This document shows, piece after piece, positions 50,389-62,089 of a stretch of DNA of 64,000 nt. Made by a program: the position numbers and the translations under genes. The stretch spans positions 1,528,932-1,592,931 of the forward strand of contig OY848925.1 in assembly GCA_963693285.1 (NCBI GenBank). Direction: 5' to 3'. The notes beneath the pieces are model-generated. The model saw only the letters and a list, made by a program, of their open reading frames with translations. It did not search any database and was not told the DNA's origin. Source of the DNA: Xestospongia muta (lineage: Eukaryota > Porifera > Demospongiae > Haplosclerida > Petrosiidae). How positions within the stretch are numbered: the stretch's first letter is position 1; each line of letters opens with the position of its first letter.

Positions 50389-50493
50389 TTGCATAGATGA
50401 GATCATTGTACTTAGTGCAAATATGGTAGCACAATCTTTAACAGTAGATTGGTTATCAAAAGCTCCTTGAGTATCCATTAGTAGTATTGCAAC
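50389..50493 (-). pseudogene. Atlastin GTPase-domain exon
   Basis: A 105-bp, 35-codon exon with acceptor (CTAG before 50493) and donor (GTAAGA after 50389) reads [20 protein letters not shown] and [15 protein letters not shown]. It aligns closely with the switch-II/G3 region of animal atlastins (DTQG). The exon itself is intact. I classify it as part of a pseudogene because neighbouring GTPase exons are absent in the window and the C-terminal copy B has a stop. Confidence 0.8.
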
Positions 50494-50883
50494 CTAGTAC
50501 AAATAGAAGTGACACATTTTCAAATTTGCTATAGAAGTTGTCTAGACTCAACACACAAGACATTGATCTATAAATAATAGAGTTATTATTGTACTGGTTG
50601 TTTAGTAAAATGTCCATACAATCTGTTAATTGACATTAAAGCTGGTCAATGTTAGTCAATGTTAATCAATGTTAGTCAAGGTCTGTTAGCTACTAATTTG
50701 CTACAGAAAACAAGTACTCTAGGTAACTTGGTCCACAACAACCAGATAAAAAATTACAGTAATAAGAGAACTGATGGTGAAATAAATGCTCAGTAGAGAC
50801 ACTATTTGAAAAGACAGTCAAGAATGTAATGTGAAAATGGCAGGTGAGGAGAGAAGAAAATCAGCAATCTCTTATTTAGAAAA
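50494..50883. other. Spacer
   Basis: No gene seen. It contains a short imperfect repeat of GTTAGTCAATGTTAATCAAT around 50648-50680. Confidence 0.4.
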
Positions 50884-51045
50884 TCAGCATTTTTTGATGG
50901 ATCAGTACTAACAAGTTTATTCTTTGGGTTGGTGTTGAAAATATTTTCTCAAAGAGTTTATTTGCAACAATCAATGGATGTAACATAGTCCACTGTAGAT
51001 AAGAATGATACTTTTTGATAAGGACACATTCTCTGAAGGCAGCCA
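50884..51045 (-). pseudogene. Broken CARD exon copy 1
   Basis: From an ATG at 51045 the - strand reads MAAFRECVLIKK-like residues with a frame disturbance, then LHPLIVAN.., ending near the AspPro..Lys region that corresponds to residue ~55 of the CARD-lipase-GTPase protein. The remainder of the exon is missing. Confidence 0.6.
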
Positions 51046-51164
51046 TAATACATCCCTATATCTAGAAGTCTTTTCAGTGATGTCTGTCATACATACGTCT
51101 AACCTAAGGGTGTGACTAAATGATATTCTATTCATTTTGCAACTACGGAAAATAGCTCTCAATT

Positions 51165-51335
51165 GAAAATAAGCATCTTTTGATGGATCATGACCGACGA
51201 ATTTAGCTTTAATGTTAATATCAATAATGTTCTTCTCGTAGTGTTGATTTGCAACAATCAATGGATGGAGCATAGCCTGCAGTAGGTGAGAATAATACTT
51301 CTTGATGATAAGGACACATTCTCTAAAGGAAGCCA
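51165..51335 (-). pseudogene. Broken CARD exon copy 2
   Basis: From an ATG at 51335: MASFRECVLIIKKYYSHLLQ, then AMLHPLIVANQHYEKNIIDI and DPSKDAYFQLRAI, after which homology to the CARD exon ends. It lies in tandem with copy 1, 290 bp apart. No lipase or GTPase exon follows, so it is a solo duplicated first exon. Confidence 0.65.
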
Positions 51336-51345
51336 TAACACACAC

Positions 51346-51676
51346 TCGAAAAGTATGTTATACAACGCCCAACCTAAGGGTGTGGCTAAAAGATATTTGC
51401 AGCTACCGAAAAATGGTACAAAATTTGCTATGACACGTAATACTGACCTATAAATGCTTGCCTTTGTAGTGTTTAAAAAAGTTCTCAAAGTAATCATCAA
51501 TCATTATATCAGTCATCATAGTATCAAAACATAAATTAGAACAAATCTACAGAGCTGTTAGATTATACACAATAACATTAAAATAATAGAATTCAAAACC
51601 AAAACAGATATGGGAAATGCTTCATCAGATCTAGACACAGATAATCTAAAGTAATAGTCAGCTATCACCACCAGCC
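51346..51676. other. CARD-type promoter remnant and atlastin-like fragment
   Basis: 51366-51390 repeats GCCCAACCTAAGGGTGTGGC found upstream of the full CARD gene. 51455-51545 resembles, on the - strand, the IDD.FENFLKH segment of atlastin. No intact gene. Confidence 0.5.
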
Positions 51677-52778
51677 TAATAACTGTGGACTCTGCATCAA
51701 TTCTCCCACCCATTCAACGTGAATGCATGTAATTCACTGTCAAACTTGATTGGTTAAATCAACCAATTAATGGTCACTTCAGTTGTATGTCATATTCACT
51801 TGGATCATATAATGCCTATAAACACATTTACTAGTATGAACAAGTTCTAATTATTATAGAACTTACAATTAATATAGTTATTATTGATTTCTAGTGAAAG
51901 TATTAGGCACATATGTGAGGCGCCAATTCCATAGTGACAGACCTACACACACAAGCATCTTATTTCTTGTGTAGTTTATTCATACCTTTGACAATTACCT
52001 ACATGAAGTACATATTCCAGATCTGGAGTACAAAAGAATTGACAATTCATGTAGTTAATGATTTCTAGTAAAGCATATGGGCAAATATGTGAGGCACTAA
52101 TTCCATTAACACATTATCTTTCGTGTGGTTTAACAAAAAATGTAAAAATTCATACCTCTGACAATTATCTACACGAGTCATAAACTCCAGATACATTATG
52201 ATATTTACTACTACTTTACATCTGTTAACTTTGATATCATGCAACTAGAAATTGGTTGGTTCAACAAATCTATTTTTGAAGTGACATATATATATACATG
52301 TATGCACTAACTACTTAAAATATAGGATGACTGTTTAGATGATTTGTACATGCTTTGAGATACCTGTATCAGACAATTTGACTCTAATCAATCATAATGC
52401 ATACCAAATATATTGAAAATGTCCCCAATATTGCAATATTGATAGATTCTGGATATAGTTTATGATAGATTTCAGTATGTTAAACACAATATGTTATGTT
52501 TACTTACCTTTACATTGATTTTACCTACAAACTAAATGTGACATTCTGTCCAGTTAGTTTTATTATGTGAAACAATTAAATACAGTTTGTTTCCTTTTAT
52601 TTTATATAATATACAATTATGTTACATTATTATTAAACAATGATTATATTAACGGAAGTAGTAGTGGCTGCAATGTCGGGGTTAAAGTTAATTGTGGTTT
52701 GAAGATTATAAATAATAATATATAATTCCTGGAATTTAGTCTTTAGACGATAGTCATCGATAAAGTATTATCTTGACT
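51677..52778 (+). promoter_or_regulatory. Class B upstream block of G8
   Basis: Parallels the blocks before G7 and G9, including TATTAACGGAAGTAGTAGTGGCTGCAATGTCG near 52645-52680. It ends TTGACTATGGACCTC. Promoter role inferred. Confidence 0.45.
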
Positions 52779-55700
52779 ATGGACCTCTCTTTTAAATTCT
52801 GCCTCTTACTCTTTGCATTGGCAGGTATGTCAGTTGAACTAGCTATGTTATTATTATAACCTGCTGCTATCTCTATTTAATATAGGTGCTGTCACTAATA
52901 ATCTATCTTGTGCTCCTAATGAAATCATTTATAATGATGAATGCAAAGTAAGTACATGTTTACAAGACAAACCTTGTCAACATGGAGGAATATGTAGTAT
53001 GGGATCTTCTCCTGATCAATACACCTGTGATTGTACAGGTACTGGATATCAAGGAGTGAACTGTGAAGAAGGTATGAGTGTAATGGAGTCACATATACTG
53101 TTTGTGATGTATAATATTTTGTTAATAGATGTGAATGAATGTGAAACTGGAGATCACAACTGTGCCTATTATACTACCTGTGTAAACACTGAGGGTAGCT
53201 TCATATGTGAATTTCAGGAAGAAGTTATAAAAGATAGATTACGTAGGAGTAAGTGAATTATTTAACCTATTGAACCTTTATCATGTTTAGTAGCCACATT
53301 AAAAAAGGTTGACAACTAATTAAGTTATTGGTTTACATAACTAAAAATGACTAACTACACAAACATGCACAATTAGAAGCATTGTTTGCTTTCAAGTGAG
53401 TAATGCTTAGAAATAATTAAATGAACTTTCAACACATATTAACAAAAACCAGAATGTCAACTTCCATAATGTACATTCCCATGATGTTGTAATGCTAACT
53501 TCCAAAATGTCAATTTCCTGGTACATGCATTCTTTAGACTATTGTATCATTTTTTGGTCTATGTAGTATGTCTTACTAAAATCATCAAGAATATTGCATG
53601 CTCTTAATATTTTATTTTAAACTTGTTTCTGTAAGTATAAATAGCCTGATGCTATCTTTCTAATATATATATCATTTTTATACTCAACCTTTCTACTAAA
53701 CCACCCAACTTTAGAACATCAAGATCCAGTAACTCGGTCCAGTTACATTGGGTAATGTATATGTTCTCCCATGTTGGTACACATTTTGGGAGTTGAAATT
53801 ATAGGAATAGGCACTACAGACCTTATCAAATAGTATTTAAATTTTATTCAATGAACTTTCCTTATCTATTACTTTACTTCAGCTGATCTCATGGAAAATT
53901 GATTTCACGGAATTTTGACCTCATATTAATCCTATTATATATATATAGCTATTACTTCTATTTATAACAAGATGTTTACAAAATTGCCAAGTTGATTATG
54001 TTAGCGAGCAAGGATGTACAAGCCTTTATATGTGATAATAAAAGAATTTACTTGGTCTCATGTAAACTTAGACCAATGTAATTAATTATAGGAACAAAAT
54101 GTCTCATTTTAAGAGGTCATAATTAAATATAAGAAATACTAATTCAATGACTTCCCTCCTTTCATGTTCAGTTCACTTACCATTAGTAAAACCTTTCTTC
54201 TCCTTGATAAAAACATACCAGGATGTTAGCTGACTTCATAATTGATGCAACATAATGTTTATGAAAAGTATAACTGAAGTCAACTAAAAAACAAAGTAAT
54301 CATTGTAGTTTGTTGTTCACTGAAGCCATGAGGAAGACATGGATGCTATTTCAGATGAACATACCAGTAGTACTTTTTAAATGAGCATACAAGTAGTCAG
54401 TCACATAACAAGCTCTAGTACAACATCACAAGGTTGACTATATTGATAAACTCTCCAAATTGTATACTTAGTTCATAGGATAAAGTACTTAAGTAAAATT
54501 AATAATTTATTTGTCAAATGTAATCTAAATCTTTCAACAGCTAGGTAGAAATAACACATTAACTTTTACAGTAATGCATAGAATCACTTCATGATCATAA
54601 GGATATGGTACAAAAAATGAGAGTGTGTGCTTTTTAAGATTTAAAAAGTTAATGTGTCAACCTGTACACTAACCATATGATTGCTAAGAAAATATTTGTC
54701 ATAACTTTAATGTGTAAATATACTATATAAATAGTATGCCTCATTTCCTTGTGTTAGTAACACATCATACATTAGCTGTTAGATCATAAGACATCTCTTA
54801 TTTATTACATAATTTTGGTTATGTAAAGATTCTGTAAGAGTAATGACAAGATGTATAAGTTAATTAACAAATTTACAATAAATGACGCAATTAATCATCG
54901 TGCTTATTTATGTAGGCACTGCTAAATGTAATGACACTTGTCACTCTAATGTTATATGTCATAACATTAATGGTACCAGCACATGTGTATGTAATCCAGG
55001 ATTTACTCGAAATGGAACAATTTGTGAAGGTAAGTGAATTATCTGGTCATTATTGGACACACGTACTAATATTTAACAATATATTGTCCACCTGTTAATA
55101 TGAAATGTTATCTTAGATGTAATTTTAGATATCAATGAATGTGACGTTGGGACACACGACTATAATTTAAATACTATAGCACATGTATGAACACAATTGG
55201 TAGCAGTGTTTGTCAATGTCTGTCAGGATTTTCCAGAAATCCATGTAGTGGTTAGAGTCATATATTCAAACAATTATGCATTACTTTAGGTATACTTTTG
55301 TGTGTACAGTGATATATGCACTTAATATAACATGTAAAAAGGGATCAATCTATTCCTTTAAGAATTTATTTATAAAAATTTTATCAAATATCTCTCGTAT
55401 TCACTTCAGTTCAACTGACCATCAATGGATTAATTCCTCACACAATATCTGCTCTAGTTCCTGCGGTCCCTAATGGATACACTATTACTCCACCTAATCC
55501 TAACATCACATTAACTTCATCTGGAGATTTAATGACTACGATATTAGATTATAGTGATGCTGGTACCTATACTATCACATCTCCTGATTTTAATGGAACT
55601 AGTGTTGTAATTACACTGACTGTACAAGGTTAGTTTTGTATGTTCAAAATGTGTTATAATCCCTCTATCAGGAAAAGCATATGTTATTGATATTACTAGT

Positions 55701-57133
55701 GATCAAACTGCTACTAATGGTAGTACAGTTACAATAGAGTGTGCTGCTGGTGGTATTCCAAGTGACTTCACCTATCAATGGATGAAAAATGATGTCATTA
55801 TTTCAGGAGATACAGAGTCAACATTAACAATATCTAGTGTTACTACCAGTGACATTGGAGAATACAAATGTACACCTTCTAACTCACTGGGTAGTACCAA
55901 CAGTTCCTCTACCATACTTAGTGTCAATGGTAAGCACCAAAAGATTGATATGATGAATATCTCCTCTCCTTTTTCTCAGTTCCTTTAACTATTAATGGAT
56001 TGTCTCCTCAAACAATACCTGGTCTAGTTTTGGCAACTGCTAATGGACACACTATTATTCCACCTAATCCTAAGATCACATTAACTTCATCTGGAGATTT
56101 AATGACTATGATATTAGATTATAGTGATGCTGGTACCTATACAATCATATCTACTGATTTTAATGGAGCTAGAGTTGTAATTACACTGACTGTACATGGT
56201 TAGTTTTGCATGTTCAAAATGTGTTATAATCCCTCTATCAGGAAAAGCATATGTTATTGATATTACTGATGATCAAACTGCTACTAATGGTAGTACAGTT
56301 ACAATAGAGTGTACTGCTGGTGGTATTCCAAGTGACTTCACCTATCAATGGATGAAAAATGGTGTCATTATTTCAGGAGATACAGAGTCAACATTAACAA
56401 TATCTAGTGTTACTACTGGTGACATTGGAGAATACAAATGTACTCCTTCTAACTCACTGGGTAGTACTACTAATTCTTCTACCATTCTCAATGTCAATGG
56501 TAAAGATATATTAACAAAATTCTATTTTTATTCCTTATACCTCAGTATCTCTAGTAATAAATGGATTAGTTCCTCAAAAAATTGATAATCTAACTCCTCC
56601 AGTTCCCAATGGACACACAATTACTCCAACTAATCCTAAGATGCAATTGACTCAATCAGGAAATTTATTAACTATGATATTAGATTATAGTGATGCTGGA
56701 ACCTATACTATCACATCTCCTGATTTTAATGGAGCTAGTGTTGTAATTACACTGACTGTACAAGGTTAGTTTTCTATGTTCAAAATGTGTTATAGTCCCT
56801 TTATCAGTAAAAGCATATGTTATTGATATTACTGATCATCAAAGTCAATTGTGTCTTACTATATTCATTCAAAACTAAAATGCAGTCGTTGTACAGTAAT
56901 ACAGCATATATGACTAGTTTTATAGCTTGTGGCATGTACTTGGATCCATCAGCATTCTTTGGTGGGAGGGCCTATATATGTGACATTTGTAATATTTATA
57001 ATACATTATAATTTATGCATTATTCACTTCTGTATTAGGTTGTTATGAGAATTGCAGAAAGAGGTTACTTGCTATAGCCTGTCATGATATAGAGAAGAGT
57101 GGAGAAAGACTTCCAATGCCATGTAAAACATGA
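52779..57133 (+). CDS. G8: secreted EGF-Ig family member
   Basis: Exons 52779-52824, 52886-53071, 53129-53248, 54916-55029, 55410-55628, 55672-55929, 55980-56198, 56242-56499, 56546-56764 and 57039-57133 total 1734 nt (577 residues). The 5' cassette (signal peptide, EGF, half-cbEGF with DRLRR) is followed by an EGF-like exon (NDTCHSNVICHNINGTSTC), then alternating 73-residue cysteine-free beta modules (ending DYSDAGTYTI..) and 86-residue Ig domains (TIECAAGGIPSDFTYQWMKN ... DIGEYKCTPSNSLGS, with the Cys-Trp-Cys core), and finally the four-cysteine tail. A sixth Ig-type exon is truncated at 56842. G8 is the only Ig-bearing member. All introns are in phase 1. Confidence 0.8.
53249..54915. other. 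Long G8 intron
   Basis: A 1.67-kb intron without a recognisable exon. Parts parallel the long introns of G2, G3 and G4. It includes a local TATATATA stretch near 53935. Confidence 0.45.
55129..55256 (+). pseudogene. Decayed cbEGF exon in G8
   Basis: ATATCAATGAATGTGACGTTGGGAC... starts as a cbEGF but has lost a cysteine (GACTATAAT), is frameshifted at ACTATAGCACATG and has no donor; the proposed transcript skips it. Confidence 0.65.
56805..56842 (+). pseudogene. Truncated Ig exon in G8
   Basis: After an acceptor-like TTTATCAG the text GTAAAAGCATATGTTATTGA is the start of the Ig exon seen at 55672 and 56242. It switches after about 40 bases to the family terminal intron (TCAATTGTGTCTTACTATATTC). 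Confidence 0.7.
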
Positions 57134-58047
57134 AGTCTGTTAGAATAACAAGACAGTTTTAAAACATATCAGTATATTATTTCTTTTAGCTATTGTTATT
57201 TTAAATATAAATTTTGAACATAGTAGCTAGCTATATTTTTCCATTCCTTGTAATTGTTTTCTTGTCCTGTACTATGTTCAAACAATAATAATAAGTGATA
57301 TAAACTTTAATATGACACATACATTATTGAGATAGCTACATTCACCATTGATTGTAAAAGTGAAGAATAAGTTGTAGTCTTATAGTTCAAAAATATGACA
57401 AATAGTCATATAGAGCAAACTAACAATTACATTGTAATAATTAGAATATCTAAATTATTGGTATGTAACAATAATCACTGATAACAGAACCCCATGACTC
57501 GAATGGTTTTCAATTACTTATTAGCAGTGGCAACAGACGGTCTATCCATTTCATGTTATTCCTAAGACTAAAGCCTATGTATGGGGATAATTAAATAAAA
57601 TAGTATAGTACTTTCTTTTGAAACCATCTATTATTCCTAATCAACTACAATAACTTTAAATGAAAAATCACAACATGTACATGTGATATAATATTAATAA
57701 TAATAATTATAGTCAATGTATTAAAGTTTTAGTATATATTAGTCTAGTATATATAGCAGTGCTATTTTGATTTCCTTTTTCTTTCACTGGTGGTAGCACT
57801 TATACTGATCACTCTTTGTAGACCTTTCTCTAATAACATCAAATAAACAGGTTGTATTGCCTAAAACAACAAAGAAAGCTATTAAAATTAATATAATTAA
57901 ATTGCTACTATTCTTACAATGGTGGCATGGTAGCAAACATTTGCAGTCAAAACACTTCTACCAACACACATTATAACAAATCAATACAGATACAATTACT
58001 ACATGTCAACACATGACAAGACTATGTAGTATACTGTAGTACTTACA
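57134..58047. other. G8 3' flank
   Basis: Duplicated 3' flank shared with G4; no gene. Confidence 0.5.
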
Positions 58048-58795
58048 TGTTCCCAAATTACTGCTGAGTTGTCAATGATTTGTCCAATTTCCCTCAAATG
58101 TCCACTATATTGTGCGGTGGCCCGGTAGGTCGGGCCTATCTTAGTTTAAGGTTTAAGGTTTAGGGTTTAGGACCAACGCGACCTACTGGGCCTCCACAAT
58201 ATCGTACATAGATCCATATAGTAACTAATAGTAATGGCAAATATAACCCTAAGACCGCCGTCTGAGAGAGAGATTGGATCCCAAACAAATTTAGTATAAT
58301 AGATAATACATAAGATAGGACCATGATAAATCCTAGAACAGCTGGCGTCCGATACGCATTCATTAAGTGCTTGCTTTCATTGTGTTTAACAAAGTTCTCA
58401 TAAGATTCATCAATCATCATTTCAAGTCTTTTCATATATTCAGAACTGAATATGTCCTCGCCCATTTGGGATATTAAAAACTGCTCCAAACTTGCCATTC
58501 TAATTGCTTCATGTTCCTTTTGGAGTTTCTCAGGAGCTAAGTAGGGTTTGTCAGCTCCACATAACTAAAGAAGCAAGCAAAAAATCATTACATGTGTACA
58601 TCAGAGTACAATCTTAATATTTATTACTATACAATTAAAAGTGTTACTGTACCATACTGCACAAAGTATAATAACACTTAATCATAAGCAGACGCTTGAG
58701 TTGCAAGGTTATTAGCTTCAGCTGTTGCTTGTAACATTGACTTGGGTTCAGGTAGTTTATGACTCTCAAAGATCTTGATATAAGTCTAAAGTAAC
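58048..58795 (-). pseudogene. Atlastin copy C (C-terminal part, MITE-interrupted)
   Basis: Read on the - strand: an exon from 58795 ([35 protein letters not shown]), whose 3' end is deleted, then an exon from 58565 (LCGADKPYLAPEKLQKEHEA ... MGEDIFSSEYMKRLE ... two hydrophobic segments ... IWIYVRY). A 96-bp foldback element splits the last codons; the tail resumes at 58106 as SGHLREIGQIIDNSAVIWEH with a donor after it. The blocks match the middle domain, membrane hairpin and C-terminal tail of atlastins. It is the best-preserved atlastin C-terminus here, but still dead. Confidence 0.8.
58107..58202. mobile_element. 96-bp GC-rich foldback MITE with telomere-like core
   Basis: The ends ATATTGTGCGGTGGCCCGGTAGGTCG and, inverted, ATATTGTGGAGGCCCAGTAGGTCG form imperfect terminal inverted repeats. 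The interior holds TTTAAGGTTTAAGGTTTAGGGTTTAGG. Removing it leaves CGATATAGTGG, which restores the atlastin reading frame (Arg-Tyr-Ser-Gly), so the duplicated target is TAT, ATAT or TA. Confidence 0.75.
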
Positions 58796-59746
58796 AACAA
58801 TACTTAGTGTGACAATACTAGTGACTCTTATGATACTAAAATATGAAGTCTTATTTTCTAATCTAATTGTCAACTCTATTTCAAAAATATTTTCTGTCCC
58901 TTCTTCACCTATCACCTCTAACACAGCCGATAATCCTACCTCCTCTATAACTCAACCTATTACCTTATTGCTTTATCCATCATCTCTGACTCGAATAACT
59001 CTTTGATCTCATCCGTAAGTCAGCCTATTATAACTTCTCATTCATCATCCTCCAACTCTAACACTAACAATAGTCCTACCTCTTCTATAATACAACCTAC
59101 CACAAATCTCCCTTCTTCCTCCACTATCTCAAAGAGTAATACTACTATCTTTTCAGCATCTAAACCTACTTCCAATCTTATTCTCTCCAGGTCCAATGTC
59201 CCTTCTTTAGCCAAAGGCCACAGATCTTCCAGAAAACCTCCTTATCAGCCCCTTCCTCCTCACCTTCCTCCCCACACTCTCTCCTTACCTCCTCCTCCCT
59301 AACCATCTCTCCACTCCAACCTCTCATCAACTCCTCTCACACTTCCAACCCCCATCAATACCAACCTCCTCCTTTTTCAAATTTTCATCAAAGCCTTCCT
59401 CCACCTCTTCCTCCTCCCCCAGCTATTTTCTCCAATGCTCCAGTACCTTCCCCTTTATCAACCACTTTCCACAGTCGTCTTCCTCCATTTACCCTTCATC
59501 CCAACCTTCTCTTACCTCTACCTCCTCCACCTCTTTATTCAAGTAACCCTGCACCACATCCTCCACCTACTTTTCAGCCCAATCTTCCACTTCCGTTGAA
59601 ACCCCCACTCCTTCCCTCTCCCCCCCTCAATCAACTACTACCAGCTCACCATACTTCCATTTTGCTCTTGTAATTCTTCTGTCCTCTTTACTGGGTCTAC
59701 CTCTCAGTCAGTTAGTTCAAATAACCAACCAGTCTCTTCGAACTCA

Positions 59747-60320
59747 TTAAAGATTTTCTATTTCAATGCATGCAGCCTCTTTCCTAAATTAGATGATCTG
59801 TCTTCTCTATGTTCTATTCACAGCCCAGATCTAGTCTGTATTATTGAATCCTGGTTATCCTCTGTCATTACTAATCTTGATATTGCACTTAATAACTACT
59901 ATTTATGTCGCCGTGACTGCAATTGTCATGGTGGAGGTATTGTTATCTACATAAGATCCCATCTAATTGCCTCAGAAATCCCTCTTCCTTCTGAAATAGA
60001 ACTTCTCCTCCTCTCTTAAATTTAAACATTGCTTACTCACTGTTGGCACTTATTATCGACCACCTTCATTTCCTCATGACCTCAATAATCTGTTAGACGT
60101 TCTTTCATCTTTCAATCCCTCTATTTTCTTAACTTCATTCTTTTAGGAGATTTCAATGTCAATTATAATTGTACCTCACCCTTGAAACTTAAAATAGATC
60201 CGATTTTAAACTCTTTCAACCTTTGACAAATTGTCAATGACCCTACTCACTTTTCCTACTCTGGTATTCCATCAACTATTGATCTTGTTTTATCCCGTCT
60301 ACTTTTGAAATATCTTTATG
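59747..60320 (+). pseudogene. LINE endonuclease remnant
   Basis: Recognisable APE-endonuclease blocks, in more than one frame: DLVCIIESWLSS (the Glu of the ITETW-like motif is present), GGGIVIYIRSHL, LLGDFNVNYN and GIPSTIDLVLS. Confidence 0.7.
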
Positions 60321-60756
60321 TGAAGTTCTCCCACCTGTCTCATATTCAGATCATAATTCCATTCTCTTTGCTATCCCCCTCAAATCACATATAACTACAA
60401 CCCCAACGACTCCTCACAAGGTTTGGTTGTATAACCAAGCTGACTTTGTTCGAGCTAATTCTCTCCTCTGTTCTATTGACTAGTTACAAGTTCTTCCTTC
60501 TTCTGATCCTAATGCTTCATGGATTATATTCAAAGAACTTTTCTTCGCATCATGAATTGTACCATCCCCAGTAAACTCACCTTCCCATGTAACAAACTTC
60601 TCTCCCTTGGATCAACCACTCCTATCTTAAACGTGTCAAAACAAGAAACTCTCTTTTCATCTCCGCTAAAAAAGGTGGCTCTCCAAGGCTGTGGGCTAAA
60701 TATAAATCCTATCGCAATGAAACCCTTGCTTATCTTAGGCAGCTGAAATCATGTGC

Positions 60757-60968
60757 TTAGTTTTTAGGGAATTGATGGTAAGGTAATGAGAGGAAATCCA
60801 AGTAGAGATGAGGTTGATATTAGATTGGACATAGTGCATGGAAGAGGGGGCAGATATTTCCTGAGAAAGAAGGGTATCATCAGCATAGAGAGTGAGTTTT
60901 GCTGAATTGAGAAGGGGTAAATCAGCAAGTTCATTCTTAGCCTCTCTTCTACCTCTTTGTTTAAACAA
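60757..60968 (-). pseudogene. Inverted LINE reverse-transcriptase segment
   Basis: The - strand reads LTLYADDTLLSQEI, INLISTWISSHYLTINSLKT, i.e. the RT catalytic YADD block and the following helix. Flanking LINE parts are on the + strand, so about 210 bp are inverted inside the element, and the RT fingers/palm upstream of YADD are missing. Confidence 0.75.
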
Positions 60969-61612
60969 CTCTCAACTGGACCTTGTTACTTCTTTTAAAT
61001 ATCTCGGTATCATTATCTCCTCCAACCTCTCGTGGTCTCTGCATATCCAGTCCATTTGTTCTTAAGCTAGACAAATCATTGGTGTTATCTATCGCTCTTT
61101 CTATCAGCATGCATCTCCTCAAACTCTTTTTACTCTGTATCGTTCCCTTGTTCTCCCCAATCTCACCTACTGCTCCTCTGTCTGGGATCCCCCCAAAAAT
61201 TCGTTCCACTATACTCTCCTCGAAAAAACTCAACTTTTGCCCTAAGGATGTGTTCTCACAACTGGTCTAGTGATTATCATTCCCTTCTCTCTTCTCATAA
61301 CATTTCTCCCCTTTCAACTCGTCGTTCCATCTCCAAATTATGTCTAGTCTATAAAATTTCTAATAAACTTATATATTTTCCTTCTGATTGCTTTGTTCCT
61401 AAACCTCTTCGTATACATTGCTCTCGTCACTATGATGGCCTCATGTACTCTGTTCCTTTTTCACACACTTAAGCCTCTAAAAACTCATTTATTCCTTCTG
61501 CCCTTTAACTCTGGAATCCACTTCCCTACCGTGTAAAATCCTCTACTTCACTTACAGAATTTAAACACAATGTAAAAAAATTGTTTACTAAAATTTTAAG
61601 TATATATGTCTA

Positions 61613-61663
61613 CAGTCTCTCTCTCTCTCTTTCTCTTTCTATATATATATATATATATATATT
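61613..61663. repeat. (CT)n/(TA)n microsatellite at LINE 3' end
   Basis: CT dinucleotides run into TA dinucleotides next to the last LINE-like sequence; this may mark the element's 3' end. Confidence 0.8.
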
Positions 61664-61766
61664 TATTTACTTATTTACTTATAATAGTGTCTGATTGTTG
61701 TTTGTTTGTTCTTGCCCTTCAGACTAGCACTATACTATGGGGCATCAGCTGTACAAGGAAAATCGT

Positions 61767-62075
61767 CATGTAAAGGCTCAGAGAAACATTCATCACGAAT
61801 CTAGCACTTAATCTTGCTTGGCAATTGAATGATACTATTACTTACTCAGTTACAGCTTCATAGACATGTCTATCAGAGTGCAAAGTACCCAGTAAACGAC
61901 AAAGCTTTTCCCCTTTGATTGAAGAGAAATGCTGAATCATCAAACAACAGTGTGTGATGTGGATCACGTGATCATCAATAATTTGACCACACCTTGTCCA
62001 ATCTTAATGTACATCTACATGCACTCTGCAGTATACACTGGGCAAAGCAGCGAGGTTAAGCACTTTAGTGCATTT
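61767..62075 (+). mobile_element. Second copy of the CCTCGCTG/CAGCGAGG dispersed repeat
   Basis: 61775-61865 is the reverse complement of 14830-14930 with few differences, and the copy ends GCAGCGAGGTTAAGCACTTTAGTGC, matching the other copy's start. The middle part differs in length between copies. It abuts the truncated CARD exon copy 3. Confidence 0.55.
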
Positions 62076-62089
62076 TTTATTCTGATTGA

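Larger units (their letters stand above)
58894..61700 (+). mobile_element. Degenerate LINE retrotransposon with internal inversion
   Basis: Insertion begins within the atlastin-flank block: at 58893 the sequence shared with 47578-47592 (AAAAATATTTT) stops. A Pro/Ser-rich leader (58900-59690) is followed by an APE-type endonuclease (about 59747-60300: FYFNACSLFPKLDDLSSL.., CRRDCNCHGGGIVIYI, LLGDFNVN, DPTHFSYSG), an endonuclease-RT linker (WLYNQADFVRANSLL), an inverted RT piece and the RT C-terminal and end region (61000-61600). Frameshifts and stops abound. It ends in CT and TA repeats at 61613-61663. The clade is uncertain (CR1/jockey-like group). Confidence 0.75.

Noticed and set aside
59003..59302. 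Ser/Pro-rich protein as a host gene
   Set aside because: It is low complexity, lies directly upstream of the LINE endonuclease, and has no splice or start context of its own; it is more likely the degenerate LINE leader.
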